Source of the DNA: Mansonella perstans
Taxonomy: Eukaryota > Nematoda > Chromadorea > Rhabditida > Onchocercidae
Direction: 5' to 3'
DNA length: 64,000 nt
Assembly: GCA_037074765.1 (NCBI GenBank)
Contig: JBAMDO010000097.1
Location: forward strand, 62,001 to 126,000
Shown here in pieces: positions 51,479-63,460 of this stretch (position 1 is the first letter of the stretch; each line of letters begins with the position of its first letter). Under the pieces are notes generated by a model. That model saw only the letters and a list, made by a program, of their open reading frames with translations, was not told where the DNA came from and did not search any database. The translations under genes and the position numbers were made by a program.

Positions 51479-52685
51479 CATGCTGGAGTTGCTCACACGC
51501 TAGCAGAAATGCGACGTAATTTCTGGGTACCGAAAGGCAGAAGTGAAGTCAAATGAGTCCTAAATAAGTGTAGGGCTTGTAAGCGGTGGACTACCAAACT
51601 ATTCAAGCTTCCGGAAATGCCCAGCCTCCCAGAAGAACGGGTCACTCAATCTAGAACCTTTGCACATGTAGGTCTAGACTACTTCGGTCTCCTTTCTGTT
51701 AAAACTGAGAGTGGGATAACCAAACAATGGGTAGCTCTGTTCACGTGTTTCACTACCAGAGCTGTCCATTTGGAATTAGCAGACAACCTATCCGCCGAAT
51801 GTTTTCTGGACATCTTTAGAAGATTTATTGCGCGACGAGGTTGTCCAGAATCTGTCTTGAGTGACAATGCAAGTCAATTCCAGCTAGTCTTCAAAACAAT
51901 GAAGGAGCAGGACTTCAAGTTAACAAACTTCCTTGCGAAAAAAGGGATGATTTGGGAAAATATTATACCAAGAACTCCTTGGAGCGGAGACGAAAAAAGC
52001 TATGAAGAGAGCTATCGGCAGAAGGCTATTATGGGAGAAAGAATTAATAACTCTGATAATAGAAGTCGAGGGAATACTTAATACTCGACCACTAACGTAA
52101 ATTGCGATGACTATGTAATTGTACGTCCGATTGATTTCATCTCCCCCAATGCCTCGCTAGTAACACCACTGGTCAACATTGATGACCAAGAGGAATTTAT
52201 TCCTCATAAACTCAGTAACAAAGAAAAACTTGTTAGATATTGGTCGAACGCACTCAAAATCTTGGACTTTTCTGGGAGACCTGGAAAAGTGAATATTTAA
52301 CCAGTCTTAGAGAAAGGACTCAAAAGCATCATACATCCCCTAGAAATGTGGAAACCAGAATACCACGCGAGGAAGAGATTGTGCTAGTTAACGAACCTAA
52401 TGTTCCTCGTGGTATGTGGAAGTTAGCTAGGATTAAAGAAATAAAGAAAGGTAAGGATGGGAAGGCTAGAAGTCCCATCTTAGAAATGCCACATGGAAGA
52501 GTTCTCATTAGACCAATAAATGTTTTGTGTCGCTGGAAGTTGATGATGTGTCCAACTCGAGAAGTCAACCACCAGTGTTAGAGAGAACAATGCACGAGAG
52601 CGACCAGGAAGAACCCGTTGCGCGACGAACTAGGGGCGCTAAGAAATCGCTTCAGTCGGGACTGTCGGAAAATCCGAATTCGGGA
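51479..52685 (+). pseudogene. BEL/Pao retrotransposon pol remnant (integrase and C-terminal domain), broken
   Basis: Integrase zinc finger [16 protein letters not shown]...CRAC starts at 51479. An in-frame TGA lies at 51554-51556. The catalytic core follows, with VGLDYFG and VLSDNASQF (first two Asp). After PWSG a deletion and frameshift remove the region of the catalytic Glu. The downstream part ([21 protein letters not shown]) is in another frame. A third frame at 52240-52581 carries the BEL-type C-terminal domain (LRERTQKHH, IVLVNEPNVPRGMWKLARI). Gag, protease and reverse transcriptase are missing: the primer-site block runs straight into integrase. The element is not mobile by itself. It lies exactly at the junction of the two globin duplication copies. 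Confidence 0.9.
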
Positions 52686-52968
52686 AAGTGATATTACTGC
52701 ATCAAGCACATGTATTACAAATGTGTTTGCTAAGTTGTAAAAAAGATAGCGATTAACTTTATTAGCTATCGAAATTGGGAATTTGGTGTGTTAGTTGCTT
52801 GCATGATTGCGCAGTCATAATAATTGTATTATCTGTAATGGATTCTAGATTCTAGATTCTAAAAGTATTTTGACACTTCTACAGTATATATTTTTAAATG
52901 AAAACAAATTAATACTGAATTTTAGCGTTGGAAAGAACGAGAAAGAATTAATATTTTCAATTAATAAT

Positions 52969-55842
52969 TCAATAATTTGATGCATTAGTTGCTTGCGTGA
53001 TTGCAATGTCCAGAAGGTTTGCGATCACATCGAATAGTGTAAACCAAGCTTCTTCTACATGTTGTCCTTGGCAATGAGAGCATGAACGTAAGATTGTGAC
53101 CAATGCTTTCTGCATATTCTGAAGATATTTGTGGAATCAAATGAAATATAATCGAAGTTGAGGATTTACAAAAACCACCGTAAAACTATAGAGATATTAA
53201 TGGCATGCATATATTAGGCTATTATAGTAATCTAGATATTTTTGTCACACCTATATCTAATCATGGAGCTATTTTAAGAATATAATTCAAGTTGAGGATT
53301 TGCAAAACCGTAAGATGAAAGCTATGTGTTAGGCTAAAGTAAGTTAGATATTTTGTACCTATACCCATGCTTAATTATGGAGCTATTTTAATAAAACACG
53401 ATAGTATAGCTTCCAGTAAGATGGTGAATTATTTCAATTTCAATGGTGTAGATTTGATTTGCTAAATATCAGAGATGAATTAGTAGTCATTGTCCATAGA
53501 AATACAAAATCTTCAATTATTTAACTAGCGTTAAAAGTTCAAATTTGAATTTAAAAAAAATTGCAAATGTTCAGATTCACATACCATTATGTGAGTTTTG
53601 TGAATGTTCCGTTTCTTATGTGCAAGAGCAATTTTTCTAACCAAATTGGTTATTTCTTCATTATTTTCCAAATTATCAATAATAGCCTTAAGGCCATTCA
53701 TATAGGTTACTGCAATATTTGCCAGTGTTTCTGATGAAAAAATTGCGCTATCCGAAACAGCACGAAGTTCTGGCCATATCTGTTTGAATTCCGGACAATC
53801 GCTAAGTAGCCTAAATAAATTTAAGATGTTCTCTGGAATACTTAGTGGATAAATTTGATAAAATTTGCAAATTAAAAATACAAAAATAGTCATAATATCT
53901 CATAATATAAGATAGTTATAATATCTCTAATATTATATAAGGGTTATAATTCCTCTAATATAATATAACTCTAATTTTTCTCATATGTAAATAATATAGC
54001 TAAAGCAGTGATATATATTTAACTGTTAACCTAATTATCAGAATGTAATAAATGGAACAAACCGATTATCTTTTCAAATTTTATCAAATTATATATATTA
54101 TATTAGATATCAAATTATTTTTTAACATTAATAGTGCTAATTAATATGATGATTTTTTTTCCTATGAAGCTTATGCATTATAATGCTATCATTAGTAATA
54201 GAACTTGAAATTGGAAATCATTTAGTAATTGATTGATCGATCAACTGGTGTAACATGAATGTGAATTGTGTAAATATTCTTTATTGAATATTCTTTACTG
54301 TATTCTTTATAACTCAATATTCTTTATTGAATTATATAAATATTTCTTACTGAATTAAAATAACAATTCATATTTGACTTAATATTTTTCATATTAATCC
54401 AATTCACAGAGATCTATTATTATTTTATATGCAAATAATTGTACATAAAATTTAATTCATTATTTCATTTGTAATAATTCTATTTTATTGATTTTTTTGT
54501 AATTTATTTATTTATATGCTTAGTTAATGCGCTAAATTATATTACAATTAGTCAAAGTTGACGGAAAATTTTTATAAAAAAGAAATTATCAAAATTCTGA
54601 AATTTCAATTTTTTTTGTGACAAAAATGAAAATTCGTTTAATTGTATCTATTAGTTAGATAAATTAATTAGTGATGTATTAATCATGCAATAAGAAATTT
54701 TATACTTATTTGTTAGATAAATTAATTAATAATATGTTATTGGAAAAAAATTATCCTACCGTATTTTATTTTAATAATTTTTAATTAATTATTTTGCATA
54801 CCGTAATTTATACCATATTTTGTTTTTTATAATTTTTTATTACTGATTATTTGTTTTTTTTGTGTGGTAAAATTATTATATAGTCATTTTTTTTCTAAAG
54901 TTTCAAAAACAAAAAATGATAATTTGATGGATTAAGTTGGGAATTGATGAAGCTTATGAAGTGTATAAAAAAAAGTAAAAAAGGTAAAAGAAACTCTTAC
55001 AGAACAAAAATTTTTTGACAATTTTTTCGAGTTTCACTGTACAGATGTTCAGATGTTTCCCGAATGATACATCGTTGCTCCGTCGATAGCCGTTTTAATT
55101 CTTCTATCAAAAAAAAAAAAATAAATAAAACTTGCTGACACTTTTAAACTAAGTATCGTTTCAAGAGAAATTCCAACATAAACATTATTCAAATTTTGTT
55201 TTAAATCAATTTCCCAAAATCTATGACATATTTCAATTGATTAAGTAGTAACAGTAAATTACATTGATTAAGTCGTGATAGTAATGACATTGATTAAGTA
55301 ATAGCAAATTAAGTAATTAAGTCGTAACAGTAAATTACGGTAAGAATCTGTTAATGACTCCCCTATTCATTCATTTTGGTAAATTCGTTTCATTTCATTT
55401 CATTTCCTTTATTTCAAATCTTTGTTTAAATCATATTTAAACTAAATAATCACAAATTTTGAAAATAATTGATAAAAATTTTAATGCAAATGTTAATTAT
55501 TAACTAATCATTTACTATTAAAAGAAAAAAAACAAGTAACAATCAAAAATGAAATTTCAACCTAGTGGTAGAGATAAAACTTTACTTAACTGCCCAATTT
55601 AACAATAAAATAACACTTTTAAAAACTATTGAGTAAAATTCAAAATAATTAATCGCGTTAGAACTTATCTACCATTTTTTTTCTTTTTTTTTTGTAAATT
55701 TTTGTCCATTCTAAATTGCAAAATGTATGATTTGAATTTTACAGCTATTATATAATAGAAAATTGATTCAAACATATCCTGTAAATAATTTACCTGAGCA
55801 AGAATAAATATCATTTACACGTCGCTTTCACTCTGCATACAT
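52969..55842 (-). pseudogene. Globin, copy B, with a stop at codon 5
   Basis: Equivalent exons: 55842-55794, 55103-55001, 53810-53585, 53118-52969. All splice sites and the frames of exons 2-4 are kept. In exon 1 the codon after ATG-TAT-GCA-GAG is TGA; copy A has TGG. No other in-frame ATG comes before helix E, so no full globin can be made from this start. Changes from copy A include Tyr59Phe, Lys61Gln, Phe66Leu, Val81Ala, Asn83Ile at the likely E7 position, Asp97Asn, Asp101Asn, Lys103Glu, Ser109Arg, Val120Ile, Leu to Ile and Met to Leu in helix H, and loss of one Phe codon. The F8 His is kept. Either a young pseudogene, or an allele or assembly error at one base. Confidence 0.75.
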
Positions 55843-56666
55843 CACGTGAATTCATATTCATACTTTTCATTTATCAGTTAAATAGGAGTGCAAAGTAATT
55901 AAAAATTAATATTGTTGAAGAGGAGAAAAATGAAGTGAAAACTATTTTCTTAAAATAAAATGCTACAACAATCTCACTAATTTATAAAAGTGCATAACAT
56001 TAAGTAGCAATTTATTTCAAATGCATTTATGAATATTATTTTTTAACTTAACAAAAAAAAAGGAAAAAAAAAACAGATTTTTGATGAGTTGAAAAAAAAA
56101 AAAACAAGATTCATTTATTCCATTATAAAGATAGATATTATGACACTTGTGAGAGTTCAATTTGTATGCCAATTGATCGTCGAATTGAATAATTCTTGAA
56201 ATACATTTCGGAATAATTATTAATCCGTGTCCGGAAACGTTTTTCTATTCGTGTCCGAAAACGTTTTTTTATCCATGTCCAGAAACGTTTTTTTCCACAA
56301 TCGTTTCTTAACAAATTTTATCCAATATATAATGTCCAGATAATCTCATTCATAGATTATCTAATGAGAACATATCTTAAAATCCCGAAATCCGTTTCCG
56401 GAAAAATTTCATTTACATTTGATCTCTTCTAAAACCAAATTGCAACATTATGTCACAAATGCAATTCATTTTGTCCAATACTGTTTCGTTATGCGGTGAT
56501 TGAAGTTAATTTAAATTTTCAATAATAATTATTAATAAAAATTTATGAGAAAGTTTATCAGTAAACTTTTAAAGAATTCTGTTGAAAAAATTTTGAACAA
56601 AATTTTGAAAATAATTATTTCAGATTTAACTCAGCTTCACATTTTTGTCAGTTTTTGATCATCATC
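55843..56666. promoter_or_regulatory. Divergent intergenic region, globin B and DDX24-like gene
   Basis: About 820 bases, corresponding to 49002-49837. It keeps the triple CGTGTCCGGAAACGTTTTT-type repeat (56225-56295). Two pyrimidine-AG sites precede the DDX24 start, at about 56633 and 56651, either of which could accept a spliced leader. Confidence 0.5.
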
Positions 56667-59600
56667 ATGCCAAAAATTGTCATTGGAAGTGATAAATGGA
56701 AAATGGTTGAAATTTCTGGTGAATGTATCAATGATGATAATTTTACATTTCTTTCATCTTTCGAAGAGTACGTACCAAACGATGAACATAAAAATACAAA
56801 TAATACAATGGTATCGTTTCTATTTAAATATTTTTTCAGTTTTCTTTTATTTTAAATTAAATAGGGTTTTATGTTCTTTAATTATCTAATGATTGATTCT
56901 GTTTTTATTTCTTGATTTTTAGGTGTTTGTTCTTATAATTAGTCATAGGCTACTGATATCTTAAATATGCCTCCTATACCCGATTCTTTTATTGAGGAGT
57001 TTTTAGGTTAGATTGAAGATCTATTTGGTAAAAATACTCCGACTTATAGTTATCGTTGTGTAGGATGTGGTTATTTTAGAAAGCAAAATTTGGATATATT
57101 GTGCGATGTGATAATAATGTTATACATTTGGGGGGTAGGTCATATTAAAGATCAAATTTTTGATAATTCAATTAATGAAATTTAATGTTAAGTTGTGATC
57201 TATGAACTGTTAAAATAGTTGAATTAATTCAATTCTTTCCTTTTTTTTAGCTTATAATGAAATGAAGTTTTAATGGAATGATAGGGATATCTCGTCAATT
57301 TTTCTTATCATGCCAGTTTTGTTGTTCATTGGTTTTTTTTCTGATGTTTTTTTTATATCGATTCTGTTCATTTTCTAATCGAAAAGATTGTAGAAGAAGA
57401 AGGCGAAAAAGAGAAAAGTTAATGATGCATTGATTAAATCAGAAACAAATGTTGATCATACGCAGAAGAAGAAGATAAAGAAGAGAAAGAATAAAAAGTT
57501 TGAAGAATCCGATAGCACTGTGGTTACAAAGCAGGTTCATTTATTTGTGTAAGAAGTCTAATGTTATGTTGGATTGATTTTTAAATTAAAAAGGCTTATC
57601 AAGAAATTTTTTGTTTAAATTTCGATTTTTCTGTCAAAAAAACCTTAATATTTAGTTTGGAATCTTTAATGTTTTGTTGTATAACCGTTTACATTGTTGA
57701 ATGCCATAAATAACATTAGCTTGATCAGTAGAATATGACATGTTTCATGTATATAATTCTTTTCTTAATACCAATCAATATGGTCAAGTCAGGATTATAA
57801 ATAGTCAGTGCCAACGAATAATTGGAATAGATTTCATATAAATTCAGAAGATGAAAGGAATATTTTAAAAATATGATGGCTTTATGACCTTTTTATCGTT
57901 TTAAAGGTTTCCATTGTGAAGAAGGAAGAGACTAATGGTGACATTTTCATTATTTGCAGCATTAAAGAAAACCTTCCTGCAATATATTATTTTACCATGT
58001 TACCATTTCAAGTGCATGATTGCAGATGAATTGGTTGCAGAAGAAGATAAGATTGCGGGCATGCTGAGCTGGACAAATCTTTATATTTCTAATACAGTTC
58101 TTAAGGCTATCGTTGATATGGGGTATCTTTTGTCATTTGTCAAATTCATTAGATTGCAAAACAGTTGCTGACCTTTTGAAATTCTTCATGTAATAGTAAT
58201 GTAAACTGATATTAGCAAATTGATAACAATAATAATATAACATATTGTAGATTTACTGAGCCTACAGAAATACAGAAGCTTGTTATACCAAGCGCTATTA
58301 GAGACCGTTTTGATATCATTGGAGCTGCAGAGACGGTAAAATTTGACTTTTCCTAATTTTTTAGTGTTTAGTCTGTAAAAGAACAAGTTGTTTTATCGAT
58401 TAAAACCGTACAATTCTCCCGAAAGCATAAATTTATAGAGGTGTGGAAAGATCTCGTCAATTTATTACTCAGTGCTAATAGAATAGCTGTAATCGTAGGA
58501 CATGCTTTGTGTGTGACAATTGACTATTTATTAAATGTCATCAGTCTCTTTATTCATCGAATTTTTATTGTAGATTGTACAACTGTAGCAAAACAATAAA
58601 TTTACAGGGTAGTGGAAAAACATTGGCATTTGGTGTGCCTGTTGTTGAGCATCTGTTAGCAAACCAGTCAATTGTCGGAAGCAGTGAACAGAAAAAGTGT
58701 ATTAGAGCTCTAATTCTTGCACCAACTCGCGAATTGGTGATGCAAATTAGGAACCACGTGGATGCTTTGCTGAAATATACTCCATTCAAAGTAATTATTT
58801 TCTTTTCGTAAATTGATGAGATGCAGCCTTCACGATATTTCATCTTAATCCATCCTCATACTTCCAAAATGAAGTAATTGAACCTACAATAAAGTAAAAA
58901 TATTACTAGCTGGATATGGCTGAAATCAAAGAATTCAAGAGGAAAGATTTATTCCTATAAGCTAATAGTCTGCACTGCATAAATTAACCAAATGGTTTCA
59001 TACCTTCTGAAATAATTTGGAAGGTTGCCTTTCATGAAAGGATCATTTCATTTATTTCCTGAATGTCCTGTTTGGCTTATTTTAACTAGCCTGCGCAATT
59101 TTCAGTTTGCTGTTAAATTTCGATTATATGACTGAGTGTTTCGACCCATTTCTGTGCCGTAACATATTTGGGTAGTATTTTTTTAAAAAGTTTAAGTAAT
59201 CTGAAGATGTTTTAAGTTTTTGTACTATTTTTTCCATTTTGTAGGTTGCATCTATAGTAGGTGGTCTTTCACTGCAAAAACAGGTGCGTATATTAAAATA
59301 TATTCCTGAAGTGGTGATTGCAACTCCAGGACGACTTTTGGCTTTAATGACATCAGCTGAAAGCGAAAGTTGTCTGTGTGACTGGTCTCACTTACAATGT
59401 CTGGTAGTCGATGAAACAGATCGCATGATTGAAAAAGGACATTTTGAAGATCTGCAGCATATTTTAGATACTATAAAGAAGTGAGTAAATATCTTTTCCA
59501 TTAAAATATCATTGAAATTTCGCTACGAATAAATTAATAAAGGTATGATCTTCGTTAAAAAAGATAGTATTGTCGATTTTTTAATCATTATACTTTATTC

Positions 59601-62600
59601 ATTATTAGCCCACTAAAATGTTTCGGGAAAAATATTAGAGTATTTTACAGAAATGCATCTAAGAAGCTTCAAACGTTTGTATTTTCTGCTACCCTTACAT
59701 ATACTCATCCTGTATCAAAGAAGCACGACAATGTAAATGACGCTAAAATAAGTACAGATGACAAAATCAGTAAGTTCTTCGAATTATCAAATTCTATCCT
59801 ACATTCAATATTTTGAAAAAGAAAATTTCTTTATAATATATTATAAATTTAATAAAACAAGTTTTTTTTAAATGTGGAAGTACATTGATTTCAGTGGTTT
59901 ATTTGCTTTAAGCATAGAAATATTTTTAGCTTGAGACCTTTCCTTTCTTGTGAAAAGTTTAATCGATTGTATGAATGTATTTTTAATAAGAGTTTTAAAA
60001 TCGTTATTTTCCATGTTAATACACTATTGAATGCTTATAGTTTTTTCTCTTTTTTTCTCTCAGCTACAGTACACTTGTATTTTTTATTCATCTGCATAAT
60101 GGAAGTATTGATTATTAGTTTCACTAAGAGATTCTTTTTTTTTTAGGCAGATTGATTGAAATTACTGGAATACGAAAGGACAAATACAGAATTATTGATA
60201 TTACTGGCGAAAAAGGTACAGCTAAGACAGTCGTAGAAGCACGGATAAACTGCAACAATTTATTAGAAAAGGTACAGTTCGTTGTGGATTACTTTCTGTT
60301 TTGGTTATCTCCCCTCATCACAAATGATTTCTTTTATACAATATTACTGATTCAGGATACCAGTCTCATATATTTGTTGAATCGTTATGCTGGACGGACA
60401 TTGGTGTTCACTAACTCAGTCGATGCATCCAGAAGATTACATGGAATCTTAAAACAGGTGAAACAGGAATTTTTTTCTTTACGTATGTCGAAATGTACTA
60501 TTGAGCGAAGAACTTTTTTTTTTTAATTGATATATTGTAACATTTTAATTTCATGCATTTTAACTTTATTACTTTTGTTTAGTGTTTTGATTGTTTTTCA
60601 GCTTGAGCATAAGCCGGTTCCATTGATGTTGCATGCGAAGATGTTGCAGAAGAAACGTTTAAAAAACTTGGAGAAGTTTGCTAGTAAGCTTTCATTTCAT
60701 TTATTTGTTTTTCGTTTTTTTTTTTTTTTTTCCTCCGATCATTTATTTGAATCTTTGACTGCAATAGCAGGTTTTCTCATTTTTTTCTATTACAACATCT
60801 TCAAAACGTTTCTTTTTAAATTTCTAGCGTTGGAAAATTCTGTTTTGCTTGCAACTGATGTAGCTGCGCGTGGTTTGGATATTCGGGACGTTCAACATGT
60901 CATTCATTATCAAGTACCAAAAACCGCTGAGGTAAATGTTGAAATTAAATGAATGTCGATTTTAGGTAAGATTATTGTACGCAGTTATCTGGTTTGACGT
61001 ATCTTTTTGTGTAATCGTCTAATGGAACTTTATGATCTTTCATACTGTTTGATGCTATGTTTAACTATGATTTATTGACAATAAGTCTGAAATGTATTGC
61101 ATATCATCGCTTTTTAAAGTTCAGCAGTTATGCATGAGCCTTTAATTTCGCAGTAAATTAACACAGATTTCTTGATTTCTCAATAAATGAAAGATAATGA
61201 ACACCTACGGTCTGATATAGCTCTATATCCATCGATGTGGTCGTACAGCACGAGCAACGAAGGAAGGACTTGCCATTTTACTTATCGATTCCCAAGATGT
61301 TCATTATTACCAAAGAATATGCAAAAATTTGAGTAGAGGTGGGTTAATGTTTATTATGTCACATCATTTGCTACAGCGATATCATATCCAGGCTATGAAA
61401 GTTTTTGGTAAAGTGTATAATCAGTAAATGGTATATTATGTTATCACTTTTCTTGCATTTGTTTCCATATCTTTCTTTTAGTGCATTTATTTTTTTGAGC
61501 AAGCCTTTCAGATTTCTTTTGAAAAGGTTATCAAAAGTATCAACTAAGACTACCGATTGTATTTTTTTTCACATTTTGAAATATTGGTAGCTAATTAAGA
61601 GTAAACATCCCAAAAAATATCTAAAAATATTTCTTGGAATGACAGCCAATGTTATCAATGAATGGATGTTTAAAATTCAGAAAAAGAATTTCCCATATTT
61701 CCACTCGATTCACCAGAATTGTATGCTGTTTTGAAAAATCGAGTTGAAGTTGCAACAGCAGTGGAAGCGTTAGATCATCGATTGAAGAAGGTGAGATTTA
61801 ACACAGGCAACAGGGATTTTTTTTTATTGATATGTGATATTTCAGCTTTTTTTTCTAAATATATTATTAGTATTTTTTTCTACCAATTAGAAATTTTATA
61901 ATCCTAGATGCTTCCCTTTCATTAAATGTGTTAATTTTAATAATTTTTATTCCTTAACTTATTTATATTACTTAAATCATTTATATAAATCGTAGCTTTT
62001 ATCCTAGCTCATTCCGTTCATATTCTCCTCATTCCAAAATGCATAATGCATAAATGTATTTTCCATTTCGTCTCAAATAATCCATCTGTGTTTTCAATTG
62101 ATATAACTGCTTGCATAAATTTCCAGATACATTCAAAACAGTCATGGTTTGAGAAAGCAGCTGCAAGTGCAGATTTAGATTTGGATGGGAGGTTGGTGTT
62201 GTACTTTTCCTCTTCTAAATATTGCTTGTAATTCAGCTTTTTGTTTATTTTAAATGAAGAAAATTTTTTTTTTGTGATTGTATTGATGAATCTTGCAATA
62301 ATACTTGCTGACTTAACTTTTTTTCGTCAGAAGGGAGATGTTTTAAAGACAGAAACTTTGATTGTTATAGAAAAAAAGACTTAAATGAGATGCATTTTGA
62401 AGTTAATTAGTTAATTTCTAGTTTTTTACTAACTGTTGTCGAGTTATTATTGTTAACTGCTCACGTTGCGAAAGGTTTACTTGCAAATCACAACCAGAAA
62501 TTCAGCGAGGTCACAGTATCTTAAGTAAGCATCATAGTATCAGAATCATATGCTTTGAAATATATGATAACAATAATCAAAGCTAATTTACTCTTATGAA

Positions 62601-63460
62601 TTCTTATCGAATCACTTAAGATTACAGTATCGCAACCAGAAATTTCAAAAGTGTCAACAATAAGCAATGTTTTTTGTTTTGATTGTAAAAAAAAGCATGT
62701 GTCTTGAAATGGAGATTTTTATTTTAGTGAATATAAAAAAAGCGCTACAATGAAAATGATGGAAGATTTGCGAAAAGAGAAGAAAGCATTACTGATTCAA
62801 TTAAATCGTTTATTGTCACAATCATTGCCAGCAAGTTATGTTAATGTTAAGGTAAAATTTTTATTTTTTGTCAACAAATAACTCCTTATTATTGGCTGAT
62901 ATCAATCTATTTTTATCATTTCAACATCATTCTGTGGACTCATTGACGAACTTTCATTTTGCTTTTTGATTTTACCATAAATTAAAGATTGTGTTTTTGA
63001 CGAATGTTCACTCCAAGAGAATAATTCAAAATTTTTTTTCATTTCTTTTTCTTTCATTATTAGTTCTTAATATGTTTTTGATTCATTATGAAGTTTTTTC
63101 TAATTTTAAGAAGTTAATTTAGAGATGCTTACACTCTTTTTTATATTTATACAGCACTATCCACATGCGTTCATAATTTTCTTAACAGCTAGTAATTTGG
63201 CTAGCAATTCGAACAGATCCTGGCAAAATGAATTATAACTGTTTAATTTTTGGTTATTTATAATTTTTTTCTTTCAGAAAACTCGTTATGTGACTGCAGA
63301 AATAGTATCAAATTACGGTAAATCATCAACACAAAATGCCATTGCATCTTTGACTGAAAATATGCCACATGAAGAAGTGTTGAAAAAGAAATGTAGGAGT
63401 GTTTTTGTGCGACATTTCAATACCTCAAAAAGGAAGAAAAAGAAACAGATGAAAAGGTGA
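56667..63460 (+). CDS. DDX24: ATP-dependent RNA helicase, DDX24/Mak5 family
   Basis: DEAD-box helicase; Mak5/DDX24 act in the nucleolus in 60S ribosome assembly. Exons: 56667-56810, 56949-57006, 57064-57134, 57394-57534, 57907-57937, 58026-58122, 58251-58335, 58608-58790, 59245-59480, 59609-59769, 60147-60271, 60356-60457, 60602-60683, 60828-60931, 61221-61338, 61681-61790, 62127-62191, 62728-62851, 63278-63460 (739 residues; human 859). The DDX24-type N-terminus has VIGSDKWKMVEI, then basic KKKAKKRK. Motifs in order: Q-motif region TEPTEIQKLVIPSAI, I AAETGSGKT, Ia PTRELVMQI, Ib TPGR, II DETD (59410-59421), III SATLT, IV TLVFTNSVD, V ATDVAARGLD, VI HRCGRTARA. The tail is Lys-rich (KRKKKKQMKR). 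Exons 2 and 3 are tentative; the rest are well supported. The first exon lies in the duplicated block, so this is the copy that kept the gene body. Confidence 0.92.

Larger units (their letters stand above)
52691..56928. repeat. Right copy (B) of the segmental duplication
   Basis: Counterpart of 45753-50099. It begins ATATTACTGCATCAA directly after the BEL remnant and ends TTGATTTTTAGGTGTTT inside intron 1 of the complete DDX24-like gene. It is about 110 bases shorter than copy A through small deletions. Confidence 0.95.

Noticed and set aside
51268..51519. Frames on both strands (for example RAGNEPATFRYFYLP)
   Set aside because: They read through the LTR end and tRNA-antisense block; such peptides are typical artefacts of tRNA-like repeats.
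57935..58171. Long frame reading through helicase exons 5 and 6
   Set aside because: It retains intron sequence; splicing at 57937/58026 gives the in-phase family match NDELVAEEDKIAGML.
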